DNA of 64,000 nt from Coleofasciculaceae cyanobacterium (GCA_036703275.1 DATNPK010000082.1:22130-86129); one strand, 5' to 3'. Shown: positions 18,442-29,056, numbered from the stretch's first letter. Translations and numbers: made by a program. The notes: generated by a model from the letters alone, not told the origin.

Positions 18442-19950
18442 CTATTTCATGTCGTAGCCAAACAAATTAGCATTTACCTCCACTAAATCAATATCTCCCA
18501 GACCGTATTCTTGCCAGCGTCTGGTGACCATTGCCGCTACATCATCATCAGATTCTAAAGGTTCGCCCCACTCATGGTTGATTTCAGGAGGGATTTTAGT
18601 AGTTGCATCGATACCCATACGTCCACCAAGTCCAATTTTTTCACTGGCAAAATCAAGAGTATCAAAAGGTGTATCAGGCAGAATAAAAACATCGCGAGAG
18701 GGATCTACCTTGGAACTAATCGCCCAAACTACCTGACGAGGATCGCGGATATTAATGTTTTTGTCTACCACAATGACAAACTTAGTGTAAGTAAATTGGG
18801 GTAAGGCACTCCAGAAAGCTAAGGCTGCTCTCCTCGCTTGTCCAGGATAGGCTTTATCAATCGAAATAATTGCTGCTTTGTAGCTTAAAGCCTCCATCGG
18901 TAAAAAGAAATCAACAATTTCCGAAACTTGCTGGCGCAGGATTGGAGTATAAATTCGATTAAGAGCGATCGCCATCATTGCCTCTTCTTTGGGCGGACGA
19001 CCACTAAAAGTAGTTAAATAAATTGGGTCTTGACGATGGGTAAGACAATGAAAACGGACTAGAGGAGAATCTTCAACACCGCCATAGTAACCCATGTGAT
19101 CGCCAAAAGGCCCATCAGGTAGCATTTCGCCAGGGGTAATTGTTCCTTCTAGGACAAATTCTGAATCGGCGGGTACTTCTAAATCGATGGTTTTGCACTT
19201 AGCTAGTTTTACGCCACTACCACCATACAGCCCGGCAAACAGCCATTCTGAAAGATCTACAGGAATCGGGGTTGCTGCTGCCATAATAATCATCGGATCG
19301 ACTCCTAAAGCGATCGCAATTTCTAGTTTTTTGCCTGCTTCTGCTGCTTTACGCAGATGTCTAGCGCCACCCCGAACCGACAGCCAGTGAACGGTCATCG
19401 TATTTTTGGACTGTAGTTGGAGACGATATACGCCAACATTAGGTGTACCTGTCTCAACGTCTTTAGTGATGACCAACCCCAAAGTAATAATCTTACCTGC
19501 ATCTCCCGAATAGGGACGGATCATCGGTATTTTGTTTAGATCTACATCCTCTCCTTCAATTACTATCTGCTGGCAGGGCGGAAAGAAGTCTCTGCCTGGT
19601 TTGGCTTTGAGAACATCAAATAGTACCTTGCCAAAATCTACTGCCTGCTTAATTTTTTTTGGGGGTTTAGGCTGCTGTAACATAGCCAGTTTCGACCCCA
19701 AAGTTTCTAGCTCTTCTGGAGTTTCCATGTTCATTGACCAGCAAATACGCTCTACCGTTCCCATAAGGTTTACCGCTACGGGAAAAGGCGATCCTTTGAC
19801 GTTTTCAAACAGTAATCCAGGCCCTCCTGCCTGTAACATACGATTAGAAATTTCGGCAATTTCTAACTCAGGATCGACTAACGCTGAGATGCGCTTAAGC
19901 TGTCCTCTTGATGCCAAGATTTTAATAAAACCCCGTAGATCTCTAGCCAT
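18442..19950 (-). CDS. ubiD: UbiD family decarboxylase
   Basis: 502 residues, the full family length. UbiD enzymes use prenylated FMN made by UbiX to decarboxylate 4-hydroxy-3-polyprenylbenzoate. In cyanobacteria this belongs to plastoquinone synthesis. Seen: MARDLRGFIKILASRGQL at the N-terminus; NVGVYRLQLQSKNTMTVHW; and EFVLEGTITPGEMLPDGPFGDHMGYYGG, which holds the E-x-G-x-x core and prFMN-binding acidic residues. DATTKIPPE lies near the end. No ubiX is in the window. Confidence 0.93.
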   Translation of the reverse strand: MARDLRGFIKILASRGQLKRISALVDPELEIAEISNRMLQAGGPGLLFENVKGSPFPVAVNLMGTVERICWSMNMETPEELETLGSKLAMLQQPKPPKKIKQAVDFGKVLFDVLKAKPGRDFFPPCQQIVIEGEDVDLNKIPMIRPYSGDAGKIITLGLVITKDVETGTPNVGVYRLQLQSKNTMTVHWLSVRGGARHLRKAAEAGKKLEIAIALGVDPMIIMAAATPIPVDLSEWLFAGLYGGSGVKLAKCKTIDLEVPADSEFVLEGTITPGEMLPDGPFGDHMGYYGGVEDSPLVRFHCLTHRQDPIYLTTFSGRPPKEEAMMAIALNRIYTPILRQQVSEIVDFFLPMEALSYKAAIISIDKAYPGQARRAALAFWSALPQFTYTKFVIVVDKNINIRDPRQVVWAISSKVDPSRDVFILPDTPFDTLDFASEKIGLGGRMGIDATTKIPPEINHEWGEPLESDDDVAAMVTRRWQEYGLGDIDLVEVNANLFGYDMK

Positions 19951-20027
19951 GTTAAGAAATATAAAGCTATAAGTATATATGTTTAGTCTAGAAGAGTTGA
20001 GGAAAAATCTACAATCTCTTTGAAGAG

Positions 20028-20198
20028 TTAGAGAGAGTTAGAAGTCAAATCTTGATTCATGGCATCAATAATGTGGTGTAAAGCTTCAATAAAAACTCGT
20101 TCCGATTTTGAATTTAAAGCATTATGTAGATAGGCTTTTCCTCCTTGAGGCTGACACAAAAATTGAATTACTTGTTTTTTTCTGCTTTTGGTATTCAT
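20028..20198 (-). CDS. Small hypothetical protein (56 aa)
   Basis: Hand-translated frame from the ATG at 20196-20198: starts MNTKSRKKQVIQFLCQPQGG, ends MNQDLTSNSL. It is basic at the N-terminus and helical afterwards (SERVFIEALHHIIDAM). The composition is protein-like and it fills the gap between ubiD and the DUF99 gene on the same strand. No clear ribosome-binding site is seen. The family is unrecognised. Confidence 0.4.
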   Translation of the reverse strand: MNTKSRKKQVIQFLCQPQGGKAYLHNALNSKSERVFIEALHHIIDAMNQDLTSNSL

Positions 20199-20354
20199 GA
20201 AAATAATCGATCTAGTAACTGCGATTTAAATTGAAGTTATGGTGAATAATCTATCTTGATTGCGGTATATTTTCGGCAAACCGAATGATATAAAAGTTAA
20301 ATCAAGGCTTACTGCTTATAATAACCGTTTAAAGTGAGCTTTTTTTAACGATAG

Positions 20355-20939
20355 TTAAGCCTGAGAACTGCTTTCGCCATTAATCACCGCAGCACCTACG
20401 AGATGGGCTAATCTTAATGCTTCTGGAACTTTACCACGATCTGTTAGTTGTGCTAAAGCCTGGGCAATAATTTCTGGTTGCTCACCGCATACTTGAAAAT
20501 AAAACGGCGGATAAGCATAAATTTCTCCTGCTTTTTGCAAAATTATCAATCTCTGCTGGAAATTGGGCAAACGAGACATGGCTTGCTTCATCTTGTTTAG
20601 GTTAGGCAATTTTCTCATCACTGCTACACAGGGAAGCTGTAATCTTTGAGCTAACAAAGGTAAATTGACTAAATTAAAACCGCCAAAGCCAATACCATCT
20701 AACAAAACCAAGTGTAGCTGAGGCAAGAATTTCTTATCGATCAGGAGTTGGCAAATAACGTCTGTTGCATCTTGACCATCTGCTTCTACTGCTCCCCATA
20801 CCATACCTTCAAAACGAGTATCGGCACAAATAATGCCTGCTACATTTACTTTAGCTATCTGATGACGAACAAACGGCGCATCATCAAACCCGATCGCTCT
20901 AATTTGTCGTTTTTGCCGCATTAGAGCCGCTAATTCCAT
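20355..20939 (-). CDS. DUF99 family protein
   Basis: 194 residues. The N-terminal IRAIGFDDAPF, the middle LVLLDGIGFGGFNLVNLPLLAQRL and VAVMRKLPNL match DUF99, a family that I recall as distantly related in fold to endonuclease V. Two acidic residues (D in GFDDAPF and D in LLDGIGFG) are positioned like that family's metal ligands. The activity has not been established as far as I know. Cytosolic. No partner gene is obvious. Confidence 0.85.
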   Translation of the reverse strand: MELAALMRQKRQIRAIGFDDAPFVRHQIAKVNVAGIICADTRFEGMVWGAVEADGQDATDVICQLLIDKKFLPQLHLVLLDGIGFGGFNLVNLPLLAQRLQLPCVAVMRKLPNLNKMKQAMSRLPNFQQRLIILQKAGEIYAYPPFYFQVCGEQPEIIAQALAQLTDRGKVPEALRLAHLVGAAVINGESSSQA

Positions 20940-21201
20940 GCTCTACATTTTTATTTAAGTTGATTTAATAATTTTAAAAACAATTAAAAACAATTAATTT
21001 AATTATTTATAAATTTATAATTCATTGATAAGTAAATTTGCTGGGTTAATCAAAGCTAGTTATTATCTTTAAATCAAACCAAGTTAAATTTAGGCGCTCG
21101 CTGGTAAAACATTAACTAAATTTCTAGCTGAAGACGGATAAATTCATCGTCTGCCGTTCGCTACTGTAATCAGTAGTGTGGTAGAAAATAAAAGTGAAGA
21201 G

Positions 21202-21369
21202 ATGTATCGTTATTTAGAATTAAGCCAATTTTTCATAGTTAGCGTGTCCGTGGGAATTATTATTATCCTGCTATTTAGTTGGGAAAAGCCTGAGGTTAAT
21301 AATCAAAGTGTTAGCCTACAAGAAAGCATTATATTTGGCGATCTTATACCGTCACAAAGTAATCCTTAA
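21202..21369 (+). CDS. Small single-pass membrane protein, hypothetical
   Basis: 55 residues from the ATG at 21202, with an upstream in-frame GTG at 21178. One hydrophobic helix (FFIVSVSVGIIIILLFSW) and a short polar tail. GTGAAGAG directly precedes the ATG. It converges with the giant polyketide synthase, 16 bases from its stop. No family is recognised. Confidence 0.4.
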   Translation: MYRYLELSQFFIVSVSVGIIIILLFSWEKPEVNNQSVSLQESIIFGDLIPSQSNP

Positions 21370-21385
21370 AAGTAGTAAAAATAGA

Positions 21386-24300
21386 CTAATTATCAGTATC
21401 CCGCTGCATTAGTCGTTCTAAAGTGTTCATCGTCAATTGAATTTGGGCTTCAGTATGCAGACAGGTAATAAAAAAGCGCAGTCGAGCAGCATCGTAAGGA
21501 ACTGAAGGATATACCATCGGGTTGACATTAATTCCTGACTGATTTAAAAGTTGAGCTAAACATACTGCTTTATGCGGCTCGCCGACAATAATTGGAATTA
21601 CGGGAGAATCGGCACTATAGCCAGTGTTAAAACCTTTATTTTTAGCGAGATTGAGGCAAAATTTAGCTCTACTTTGCAGTGCGATCGCTCTTTCTGGTTC
21701 AGATTTGAGCAATTTAATTGCAGCCAACGCAGCAGCGGTATTAGCAGGAGACATACCCACACTAAAAACAAACCCTGGGGCAGTATATTTTAAATACTCA
21801 ATCAATTCACGGCAGCCAGCAATATAGCCACCACAACTGGCGAAAGATTTACTGAGTGTTCCCATCCACAGATCGACATCTGTCGATTTTAGCTCGAAGT
21901 GTTCTCTAATTCCCCCACCAGATAAGCCTAAGACACCGATGGAATGAGCTTCATCTACCAGTAGAAAGGTTTGATAATGCTGCTTCAATGCCACAATTTT
22001 GGTTAAAGGAGCAAGATCGCCATCAGTACTATAAATACCCTCGATCGCAATTAATACTTTTTGATATTTGCTTCTTTCTCGTTCTAAAATAGCTTCTAAA
22101 GCCTGACAATCGTTGTGGGGAAAATCAATAACTGTTGCCCCTGAAAGGTTACAGCCTTCTTTAATACTATTGTGACTTAGGGAATCGCAGATAATTAAAT
22201 CCCGATTGCCAAAAAGATGCCCGATAGTACTAACGTTAGTAGCATGACCACCAACATAAACAATGGCATCATCTGTACCAATAAGATTGGCTATTTCTCT
22301 TTCTAATTCTAAATGGATTGGACGCTCACCTGATAGTACCCGACTGGCAGAGACTGAAGTTCCGTATTGAGCGATCGCTTTTTGAGTAGCTGCAATCACT
22401 TCAGGATCTCCAGACATTCCTAAATAGTTGTAGCTGGAGTAATTAATTAAGATACGATTATCAGTTTGAATCGTATCTTGGGCAATACCCTGATGCAGAC
22501 TAAAGAAAGGATTACCCAATTTTTCGACTCGTGCTAAATCTTTTTGGAGATTGATATATTCGGGAGTTAGTTTGAATTGGCTATATTCTGGCTCGATCTC
22601 GAACTGGCTGGTTTTTATCGGTACAACTGCTGGTTTTTCCTGAAGGTTGTTTTTAGATGCAAAACTTGCAGGGTTATGAGGAAACATGGGTTCATCTTGT
22701 AAGCCTTGTCGCGCCTCTAGTATTTCCTCTATTTGCTGCACGGATATCTCTTTAGCTTGCTTTGGCTCTATTTTCAGCAAAACATTCTCAGAAGATAATT
22801 CTTGGGCAATGTAATTGGTTAACAGTTCCACATTGGGATAATCGAATGCAGCCGTTAAAGATATGGCATTACCCAGGCTAGCCTGTAGATGGTTTTTGAA
22901 CTCTACCGCCATCAATGAATCCATACCGAGATCGGCAAATTTTTCTTGGGTATCGATATCTTCTAGATCGCTAAAGCCTAATACTTTGGCAATCTGCTCG
23001 CGAATATGTTCCTGTAAAACATGGTGCTGTTGGCTTTCTGGGGTTTGCGCTAATAGTTGCAAAAAGTCAGAAGCTAAAGTTGGTTCGATTTCCGTTTGGG
23101 GCTGTAATCTGGCAAAAAAAGGATTGGCTGGCTGTTGGCGTAAGAAAGTTGCCCAATCTACGGGGAAAATAATCGTTTGATCCGCCTGTTGCTGCAATAA
23201 TTGTTTTAGTACCTGTAGTCCTTGTTGGGGTGCGATCGCACTTAATCCTTGTTGCCTTAGTCTTTGCTGTTGCTGGAAACTTAAACGGCTAGCCATACCA
23301 ACTTCATCCCAAATACTCCAGTTGATGCTCAACCCTGGTAAGCCTAAATTACGGCGATAGCTCATCAAGTTATCCATAAAGGCATTAGCTGCCCCGTAGT
23401 TACTTTGCCCCGCTGCACCGAATACAGAAGCGATCGAAGAGAAACAGACAAACCAATCTAGAGGCAGTTTGGCGCTGGCTTGATGTAAATTCCAAGCACC
23501 CGTTATTTTTGGCTGCAATACTTTTTGGAAACGCTCCCAAGATAAGGTTTTTAGTAACCCATCATCGAGTATTCCCGCTGTGTGAATTACTCCCTTGATG
23601 GGAGATGGAGAGGTAGCAAAAATTTGTTTTACAGCACGATCGTCGGTGATATCAACCTGGATGAAATTAACTGTAACGCCTTGCTGTTCTAATTTGTTTA
23701 TTTGCTGTTGAGCAGATGCTGAAGGCTCTTTTCTGCCTAGAAGAATTAAATTATTTGCCCCTTCTTCTACTAACCACTTAGCTACCAGTAAACCCAATGC
23801 ACCCAAACCACCTGTAATTAAATAGCTGCCGTCAGCTTTGATTACCTGATTACTGGCAGGTAATGAGATCACAACCTTACCAATATGTTTGGCTTGTGCC
23901 ATATATCTAAAGGCATCATCAGCTTCGGTAATCGGAAAAACCTTATGGGGTAAAGGCTGTAGTTGGCGATCGCTAAACTGCTGCTGTAATTGGGCAAACA
24001 AAGAAGCAATTAACTCGGGATCTTGGTTAGAAACTTCTAATAAATCAAAAGGAAAATAACGAATATCTGCTCTTTTGGCTGCTACTTGCGCTCGATCCCA
24101 AATGCCCACCTTCCCAATTTCGATAAACCTTCCCCGGGGTGCCAGAATAGCTAAATTCTGCGGAATAAAATCACCGTTGAGGCTATTGAGAATCAAATCT
24201 ACACCCTCGCCATTGGTTAGCTGCATTACTTGTTCAGCAAAGTCGAGGTTGCGGGAATTCATTACATATTTAACTCCCGATGCCTTAAGAAAATCCCACT

Positions 24301-27300
24301 TACCTAACGAAGCAGTAGCATATACTTCAGCACCTATTTGCTGCGCTAACTGCACCGCAGCTTGTCCTACTCCACCAGCAGCAGCATGAATGAGAATTTT
24401 ATCCCCTGACTTAATTTTAGCTAGATAATGTAGTCCGTAATAAGCGGTTAAAAAGGTTGTCGGAATCGTCGCAGCTTCGGCATAGTTGAGGTGTTCTGGT
24501 TTGGCGATCGCAAATTGAGCATTCACCGTTACATGGCTACTTAAGCTACCTACAGCTTGTGCTGCAATCACCTCATCCCCTACTTGAAAATTAATTACGC
24601 CTTCTCCTACGGCTACCACAACTCCTGCACATTCACCACCAAAGGGTACTTCAGTTGAGTCGGCAAATCCCATTGCTTGCAGATATTCTTGCAACACGCC
24701 TAAAGCATTTAAGACATCACGGAAGTTTACCCCACTAGCGGCTACTTCAATCTCAATTTCTCCAGGTTGAGGAAAGCGACGCTGTAAAGGTGCAAGAGTA
24801 AGATTGTCTAATGTGCCGTAGTTAGATAGTTGCAGTCGGTAGGGATTATTTAAGGTGTTGTCTTTAGGAGTCAGTCTAGCTACATATCTTTGATTATCGT
24901 GATACGCAACCTGAGTTTCTTCACCGGTAGATAGTAATTCTGGTAATAGCTGCTTGAAAACACGATCGCTATTTAGATTATCGAAATCGATTAAGCTACA
25001 GCTTAAACTAGGATATTCATGCGCGATCGCTTTAACCAATCCCCATATCCCTGATAAATTATTTACTTTATATTGAGCTTGCTTGGTAACAACTGCTAGT
25101 TGAGTAAGGTTGAGATTTGCTGCTGCCAAAGACTGCATGAGATAGAAGATACTGGCGCAGTCTCGATCGTTAACAACGCCTGGTTCACTTTGATTGCAGA
25201 AATAAACAATTCTTAAATTAGCAGCGCGATCGTAATCTATAGTTTGCCATAACTGCTGAAAATCTTCGGGTCGATCGGGGTTAATCGTATATTGCGTATT
25301 TAATTTTGATGCAGTGAAGCGATCGCCTTTAGCCAGCAAGATACCCGATAATTGTGAGGTTATTTTTAGAGATAGCTCGTTTTCTTGAGCAAATACCAGC
25401 CAAACATCGTTATTTTGAACCTGAAAGCGCTTTTTATTATCTAAATCCTGATTTTCCCAGTCAACTTCATATAAAGAATGAGTGAGACTATTTTCGACTG
25501 CTGGAAGATCGATTAATTTCCGTAGAGATTGAAGCGAGAGATACTGCAAAGACAAGCCCTTTATTTGGGCAACTAAATCACCAGAATCATCGATTAAAAC
25601 CAAATTTGCGGTTAAAACGCGATCGCTTTGGGTAGACTTAATAGTTACATGAGTCCAAACCCGCATACAGCCTGGTTTAACTAGAGTCAAAGTTTCCATA
25701 CCAACAGGTAGATAAACTCCTGAGTGAGATTCTGTTACCGTACCAATTAGCTGTAAACAAGCATCCAGTAATGCGGGGTGAAGTTGATAATTATCGGCGC
25801 GATCGACAAGATTATCTGGTAGCTGAATATATCCTAGAGCTTCTCTTTCTCCCTGCCATATTTGCTTGATTCCCTGAAAGCTAATGCCGTAATTAAGCCC
25901 TTGTTTACTTAGTGTTTGATAATAATCGGCAATATCTGAATATGGTTGCAGTGAAGACTGTAATTGAGCTAAGTCTAGATTATTTCTCAAGCGATCGCAT
26001 CTTTTAACTTCAACTTCGCTATGTAAAATAAATTTATCACCACCAGAAGCACAGCTAAAAATTTGTACTCGATAAACTGAATTCGATCCAGGAGATAACA
26101 CCGTCTGAAGTTGAGTAGTATCTCCTAAGATCAAAGGCTGTTTAATTAAAAACTGTTCGAGTCGTAAGTTGCAATCTGGGTAAATATATCGCCCTGCTGC
26201 CAGTGCCATTTCTAAGTAAGCCGTTGCTGGAAATACTATTGCTGATTCCAATCGATGATCTGGCAAATATTCAGGGCTATTAGCCTCAATTTGTCCCTGA
26301 AAACGGATTTCTGAAGTTGCAGCTAGGGTTAAGGGATTGCCCAGTAAAGGATGTAATGGCTGTTGGTTTAAATTAGCTTCAGTCCAAAATTTGGCTCGAT
26401 CCCACCAGTATCGTTGACGCTGAAAAGGATAAGTAGGCAGTTTGACACCTTGAGAATTACAATTGCGATTAAATGCTTGCCAGTCGATTTTGATTCCCTG
26501 GTGGTATAGTTGAGCAACACTATTTAAAATTACTTGCCAATCATCTTGTTGATGAGCCAGACTAGTCAGCAACAGGGGAGAATAATTTATTTCAGTGGCT
26601 AAGATTGTTTTGCCGATGTTAGCCAGAATTGGCTTTGCCCCAACCTCCAAAAAAATATCAATTCCCTGCTGGAGTAAAAACTGGAAGCTGTCAGCAAATT
26701 TAACTGGCTGAATAATATGCTCTACCCAATAGTTAGGATTAGTAATATCTAGTCCTGCTAATTGTGCCGTGACGTTAGAAACTAGAGAAATCTGGGGTGC
26801 AGTATAAGCTATTTCTGCTGCTATTTGACTAAAGTCTTCCAGCATAGGCTTCATTAACGGAGAATGAAAAGCATGAGAAACATCCAACGGAGTGCTGCTA
26901 ATATCTATCTGAGCTAATTTAGCTTTAATTACTTTTAGAGTCTGACTGTTTCCTGCAATAACGATATTGCGATCGCTGTTAATGGCAGCAATATTTACTT
27001 CTTGGTTATAGTTAGCAATCAACTCAGCAACTTCTACCTGACTACTAAAGATAGCTAGCATTCCCCCCGATGAAGGTAATTCCTCCATCAGCAGGCCTCG
27101 ATGCGCAACCAGCTTTAAACCATCTGCCAAACTAAAAACTCCTGCAATACAGGCTGCAACATATTCTCCAATACTATGCCCCGCAACATAATCGGGTTTA
27201 ATACCCCAAGCAAGCCACAATTGAGCCAGGGCGTATTCCAATGCAAAGATAGCGGGCTGGGTATATATTGTGCGGTTAATTTCCAGTTGTCGATCGCTGT

Positions 27301-29056
27301 CGCAATTAGAATTAGATTGGGTAAAAATTATTTCCAATAAAGGTCGATCTAAATAATATTCCAGAATAGCTGCACAGCGGTTTAATGCCTCCCGAAAAAC
27401 AGGCTGGGTATTGTAGAGTTGTTGACCCATGCCGACATACTGCGAACCTTGTCCTGTAAACAGCCAACAAATCTTCTTCGGCTGAGAATTAACAGTACTT
27501 ACTTTCAATCCTGTTATCTCCTTGCCAGAGGTAAAAGCCGCCAGTTGCTTGTGTAACTGCTGAGTCGATTTACTGATACAGCTAAGGCGATAATTAAAGT
27601 GACTTCGTTGTCTTTGAGTCGCTACACAAATTTCTGCTAAAGATTTATCTGTATCTTGAAGCAAAACTTGATAACTTTGGACCAACTCCTGTAGTGCAGA
27701 TTTACTCTTAGCCGAAATAGTCAGAAAATGTAGCGGAAGTAATTCTTGTTCTATCTCCCCATCTCCCCGTCGCCCCGTCGCCCCGTCTGCCATGACAACA
27801 TGAGCATTCGTCCCGCCGAAGCCAAAGGAATTAACCCCAGTAATTACAGGTTTGTCTTGTTGCCAAGGAGTCAACTCTGTCACAACTTTTAGGTTTAAAT
27901 CTTCAAAGGCGATCGCCCGATTAGGCGTATTAAAATGCAGGCTGGGGGGAATCTGCTTGTGTTTAAGTGCTAGTGCTACCTTGATAATCCCCGCAATACC
28001 TGCTGCGGTTTCGGTATGACCAATATTGGTTTTGACTGAACCAATTAAGCATTTTCCTGATTGACGATTTTTACCTAAAACTGCCCCTAAAGCATTGGTT
28101 TCAATCGGATCGCCCACTTTTGTTCCCGTACCATGCGCCTCAATGTAATCTACCTGCGCTGGATCGATACCGACGCGATCGTAAGCTTCTCGTAATACAG
28201 CCTCTTGAGCCTGGGGATTTGGTGCAGCCAATCCTTTGCTTAGACCATCCTGGTTGACCGCACTACTGAGAATTACACCATAAATATCATCACCCTCTGC
28301 TTGAGCCTGAGAGAGAGGCTTTAATAAGATTAAACCTGCTCCTTCTCCCCTGACATAACCGTCAGCACTGGCATCAAAGCTTTTACAACGCCCCTCACTG
28401 GACATAAAGCCACCCTTGCTAAAACCCACCATAATCGTCGGCAGCAGCAGCATATTTACTCCACCAGCTAAAGCTAAGTCAGATTCTCCTGTCCAAATAC
28501 TCTGACAGGCCAAATGAACCGCGACTAAAGATGAAGAACAAGCCGTATCTACTGCCAAACTTGGGCCTTTAAAATCAAAGCTATAGGAAATACGATTAGC
28601 TGCAATACAGTTTCCTGTTCCCGTTGTGGCGTAAGGTTCGCTTACAGGCTGTTGCCACATCATAATCGAGTAATCGTGTGTCCCAATACCAATAAAGACC
28701 CCTGTCTTGCTACCCTTTAAATCTTCGGGGATTTGACCAGCATCTTCTAAAGTTTCCCAGGCAACTTCTAACAATAGACGTTGTTGTGGATCCATTGTTA
28801 CCGCTTCTTTGGGAGCGATGCCGAAAAACTGGGGATCGAAGCGATCTATATCTTCAAGAAAACCACCCCAGCGAGTATTAGCTTTACCTGGTTTGCTTTG
28901 GTCTGGATCGTAATAAGAGTCTACATCCCATCTAGATGCGGGAACTTCGGATATTCCATCTCTGCCATCTCGAATCATTGACCAAAAAGCTTCAGGGTTG
29001 TTCGCGCCTGGAAAACGACAGCCTATACCAATAATGGCGATGGGTTCTAATTGCAT
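21386..29056 (-). CDS. Type I polyketide synthase fused to alpha-oxoamine synthase (KS-AT-DH-ER-KR-ACP-AOS)
   Basis: 2556 residues. KS 1-425: active Cys173 in DTACSSSL, HGTGT near 308 and NIGHTE near 344. AT 528-830: Ser628 in GHSIGEY and HAFHSP, pointing to malonyl units. DH 902-1180: H934 in a Gly-to-Ser variant of HxxxGxxxxP, with a later LDACLQ. Pseudo-KR 1200-1400, ER 1404-1735 (AAAGGVGQAA), KR 1741-1960 (SNYGAAN), ACP about 2010-2085 (Ser2047 in GMDSLMAV). The C-terminal 400 residues are a PLP enzyme of the BioF/Kbl/serine-palmitoyltransferase family with Lys2403 in GTLSKSF. Expected chemistry, inferred: one or more fully reduced C2 extensions, then decarboxylative condensation with an amino acid, releasing an alpha-amino ketone. 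No thioesterase domain is present. Confidence 0.95.
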   Translation of the reverse strand: MQLEPIAIIGIGCRFPGANNPEAFWSMIRDGRDGISEVPASRWDVDSYYDPDQSKPGKANTRWGGFLEDIDRFDPQFFGIAPKEAVTMDPQQRLLLEVAWETLEDAGQIPEDLKGSKTGVFIGIGTHDYSIMMWQQPVSEPYATTGTGNCIAANRISYSFDFKGPSLAVDTACSSSLVAVHLACQSIWTGESDLALAGGVNMLLLPTIMVGFSKGGFMSSEGRCKSFDASADGYVRGEGAGLILLKPLSQAQAEGDDIYGVILSSAVNQDGLSKGLAAPNPQAQEAVLREAYDRVGIDPAQVDYIEAHGTGTKVGDPIETNALGAVLGKNRQSGKCLIGSVKTNIGHTETAAGIAGIIKVALALKHKQIPPSLHFNTPNRAIAFEDLNLKVVTELTPWQQDKPVITGVNSFGFGGTNAHVVMADGATGRRGDGEIEQELLPLHFLTISAKSKSALQELVQSYQVLLQDTDKSLAEICVATQRQRSHFNYRLSCISKSTQQLHKQLAAFTSGKEITGLKVSTVNSQPKKICWLFTGQGSQYVGMGQQLYNTQPVFREALNRCAAILEYYLDRPLLEIIFTQSNSNCDSDRQLEINRTIYTQPAIFALEYALAQLWLAWGIKPDYVAGHSIGEYVAACIAGVFSLADGLKLVAHRGLLMEELPSSGGMLAIFSSQVEVAELIANYNQEVNIAAINSDRNIVIAGNSQTLKVIKAKLAQIDISSTPLDVSHAFHSPLMKPMLEDFSQIAAEIAYTAPQISLVSNVTAQLAGLDITNPNYWVEHIIQPVKFADSFQFLLQQGIDIFLEVGAKPILANIGKTILATEINYSPLLLTSLAHQQDDWQVILNSVAQLYHQGIKIDWQAFNRNCNSQGVKLPTYPFQRQRYWWDRAKFWTEANLNQQPLHPLLGNPLTLAATSEIRFQGQIEANSPEYLPDHRLESAIVFPATAYLEMALAAGRYIYPDCNLRLEQFLIKQPLILGDTTQLQTVLSPGSNSVYRVQIFSCASGGDKFILHSEVEVKRCDRLRNNLDLAQLQSSLQPYSDIADYYQTLSKQGLNYGISFQGIKQIWQGEREALGYIQLPDNLVDRADNYQLHPALLDACLQLIGTVTESHSGVYLPVGMETLTLVKPGCMRVWTHVTIKSTQSDRVLTANLVLIDDSGDLVAQIKGLSLQYLSLQSLRKLIDLPAVENSLTHSLYEVDWENQDLDNKKRFQVQNNDVWLVFAQENELSLKITSQLSGILLAKGDRFTASKLNTQYTINPDRPEDFQQLWQTIDYDRAANLRIVYFCNQSEPGVVNDRDCASIFYLMQSLAAANLNLTQLAVVTKQAQYKVNNLSGIWGLVKAIAHEYPSLSCSLIDFDNLNSDRVFKQLLPELLSTGEETQVAYHDNQRYVARLTPKDNTLNNPYRLQLSNYGTLDNLTLAPLQRRFPQPGEIEIEVAASGVNFRDVLNALGVLQEYLQAMGFADSTEVPFGGECAGVVVAVGEGVINFQVGDEVIAAQAVGSLSSHVTVNAQFAIAKPEHLNYAEAATIPTTFLTAYYGLHYLAKIKSGDKILIHAAAGGVGQAAVQLAQQIGAEVYATASLGKWDFLKASGVKYVMNSRNLDFAEQVMQLTNGEGVDLILNSLNGDFIPQNLAILAPRGRFIEIGKVGIWDRAQVAAKRADIRYFPFDLLEVSNQDPELIASLFAQLQQQFSDRQLQPLPHKVFPITEADDAFRYMAQAKHIGKVVISLPASNQVIKADGSYLITGGLGALGLLVAKWLVEEGANNLILLGRKEPSASAQQQINKLEQQGVTVNFIQVDITDDRAVKQIFATSPSPIKGVIHTAGILDDGLLKTLSWERFQKVLQPKITGAWNLHQASAKLPLDWFVCFSSIASVFGAAGQSNYGAANAFMDNLMSYRRNLGLPGLSINWSIWDEVGMASRLSFQQQQRLRQQGLSAIAPQQGLQVLKQLLQQQADQTIIFPVDWATFLRQQPANPFFARLQPQTEIEPTLASDFLQLLAQTPESQQHHVLQEHIREQIAKVLGFSDLEDIDTQEKFADLGMDSLMAVEFKNHLQASLGNAISLTAAFDYPNVELLTNYIAQELSSENVLLKIEPKQAKEISVQQIEEILEARQGLQDEPMFPHNPASFASKNNLQEKPAVVPIKTSQFEIEPEYSQFKLTPEYINLQKDLARVEKLGNPFFSLHQGIAQDTIQTDNRILINYSSYNYLGMSGDPEVIAATQKAIAQYGTSVSASRVLSGERPIHLELEREIANLIGTDDAIVYVGGHATNVSTIGHLFGNRDLIICDSLSHNSIKEGCNLSGATVIDFPHNDCQALEAILERERSKYQKVLIAIEGIYSTDGDLAPLTKIVALKQHYQTFLLVDEAHSIGVLGLSGGGIREHFELKSTDVDLWMGTLSKSFASCGGYIAGCRELIEYLKYTAPGFVFSVGMSPANTAAALAAIKLLKSEPERAIALQSRAKFCLNLAKNKGFNTGYSADSPVIPIIVGEPHKAVCLAQLLNQSGINVNPMVYPSVPYDAARLRFFITCLHTEAQIQLTMNTLERLMQRDTDN
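27757..27784 (-). repeat. G-quadruplex-type motif inside the PKS coding strand
   Basis: On the minus (coding) strand, four GGGG tracts are separated by three 4-base loops (CGAC, CGAC, AGAT). On the plus strand the C-tracts are at 27757-60, 27765-68, 27773-76 and 27781-84. The segment encodes the DGATGRRGDGEI stretch just after the KS domain, in the KS-AT linker. Confidence 0.7.
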
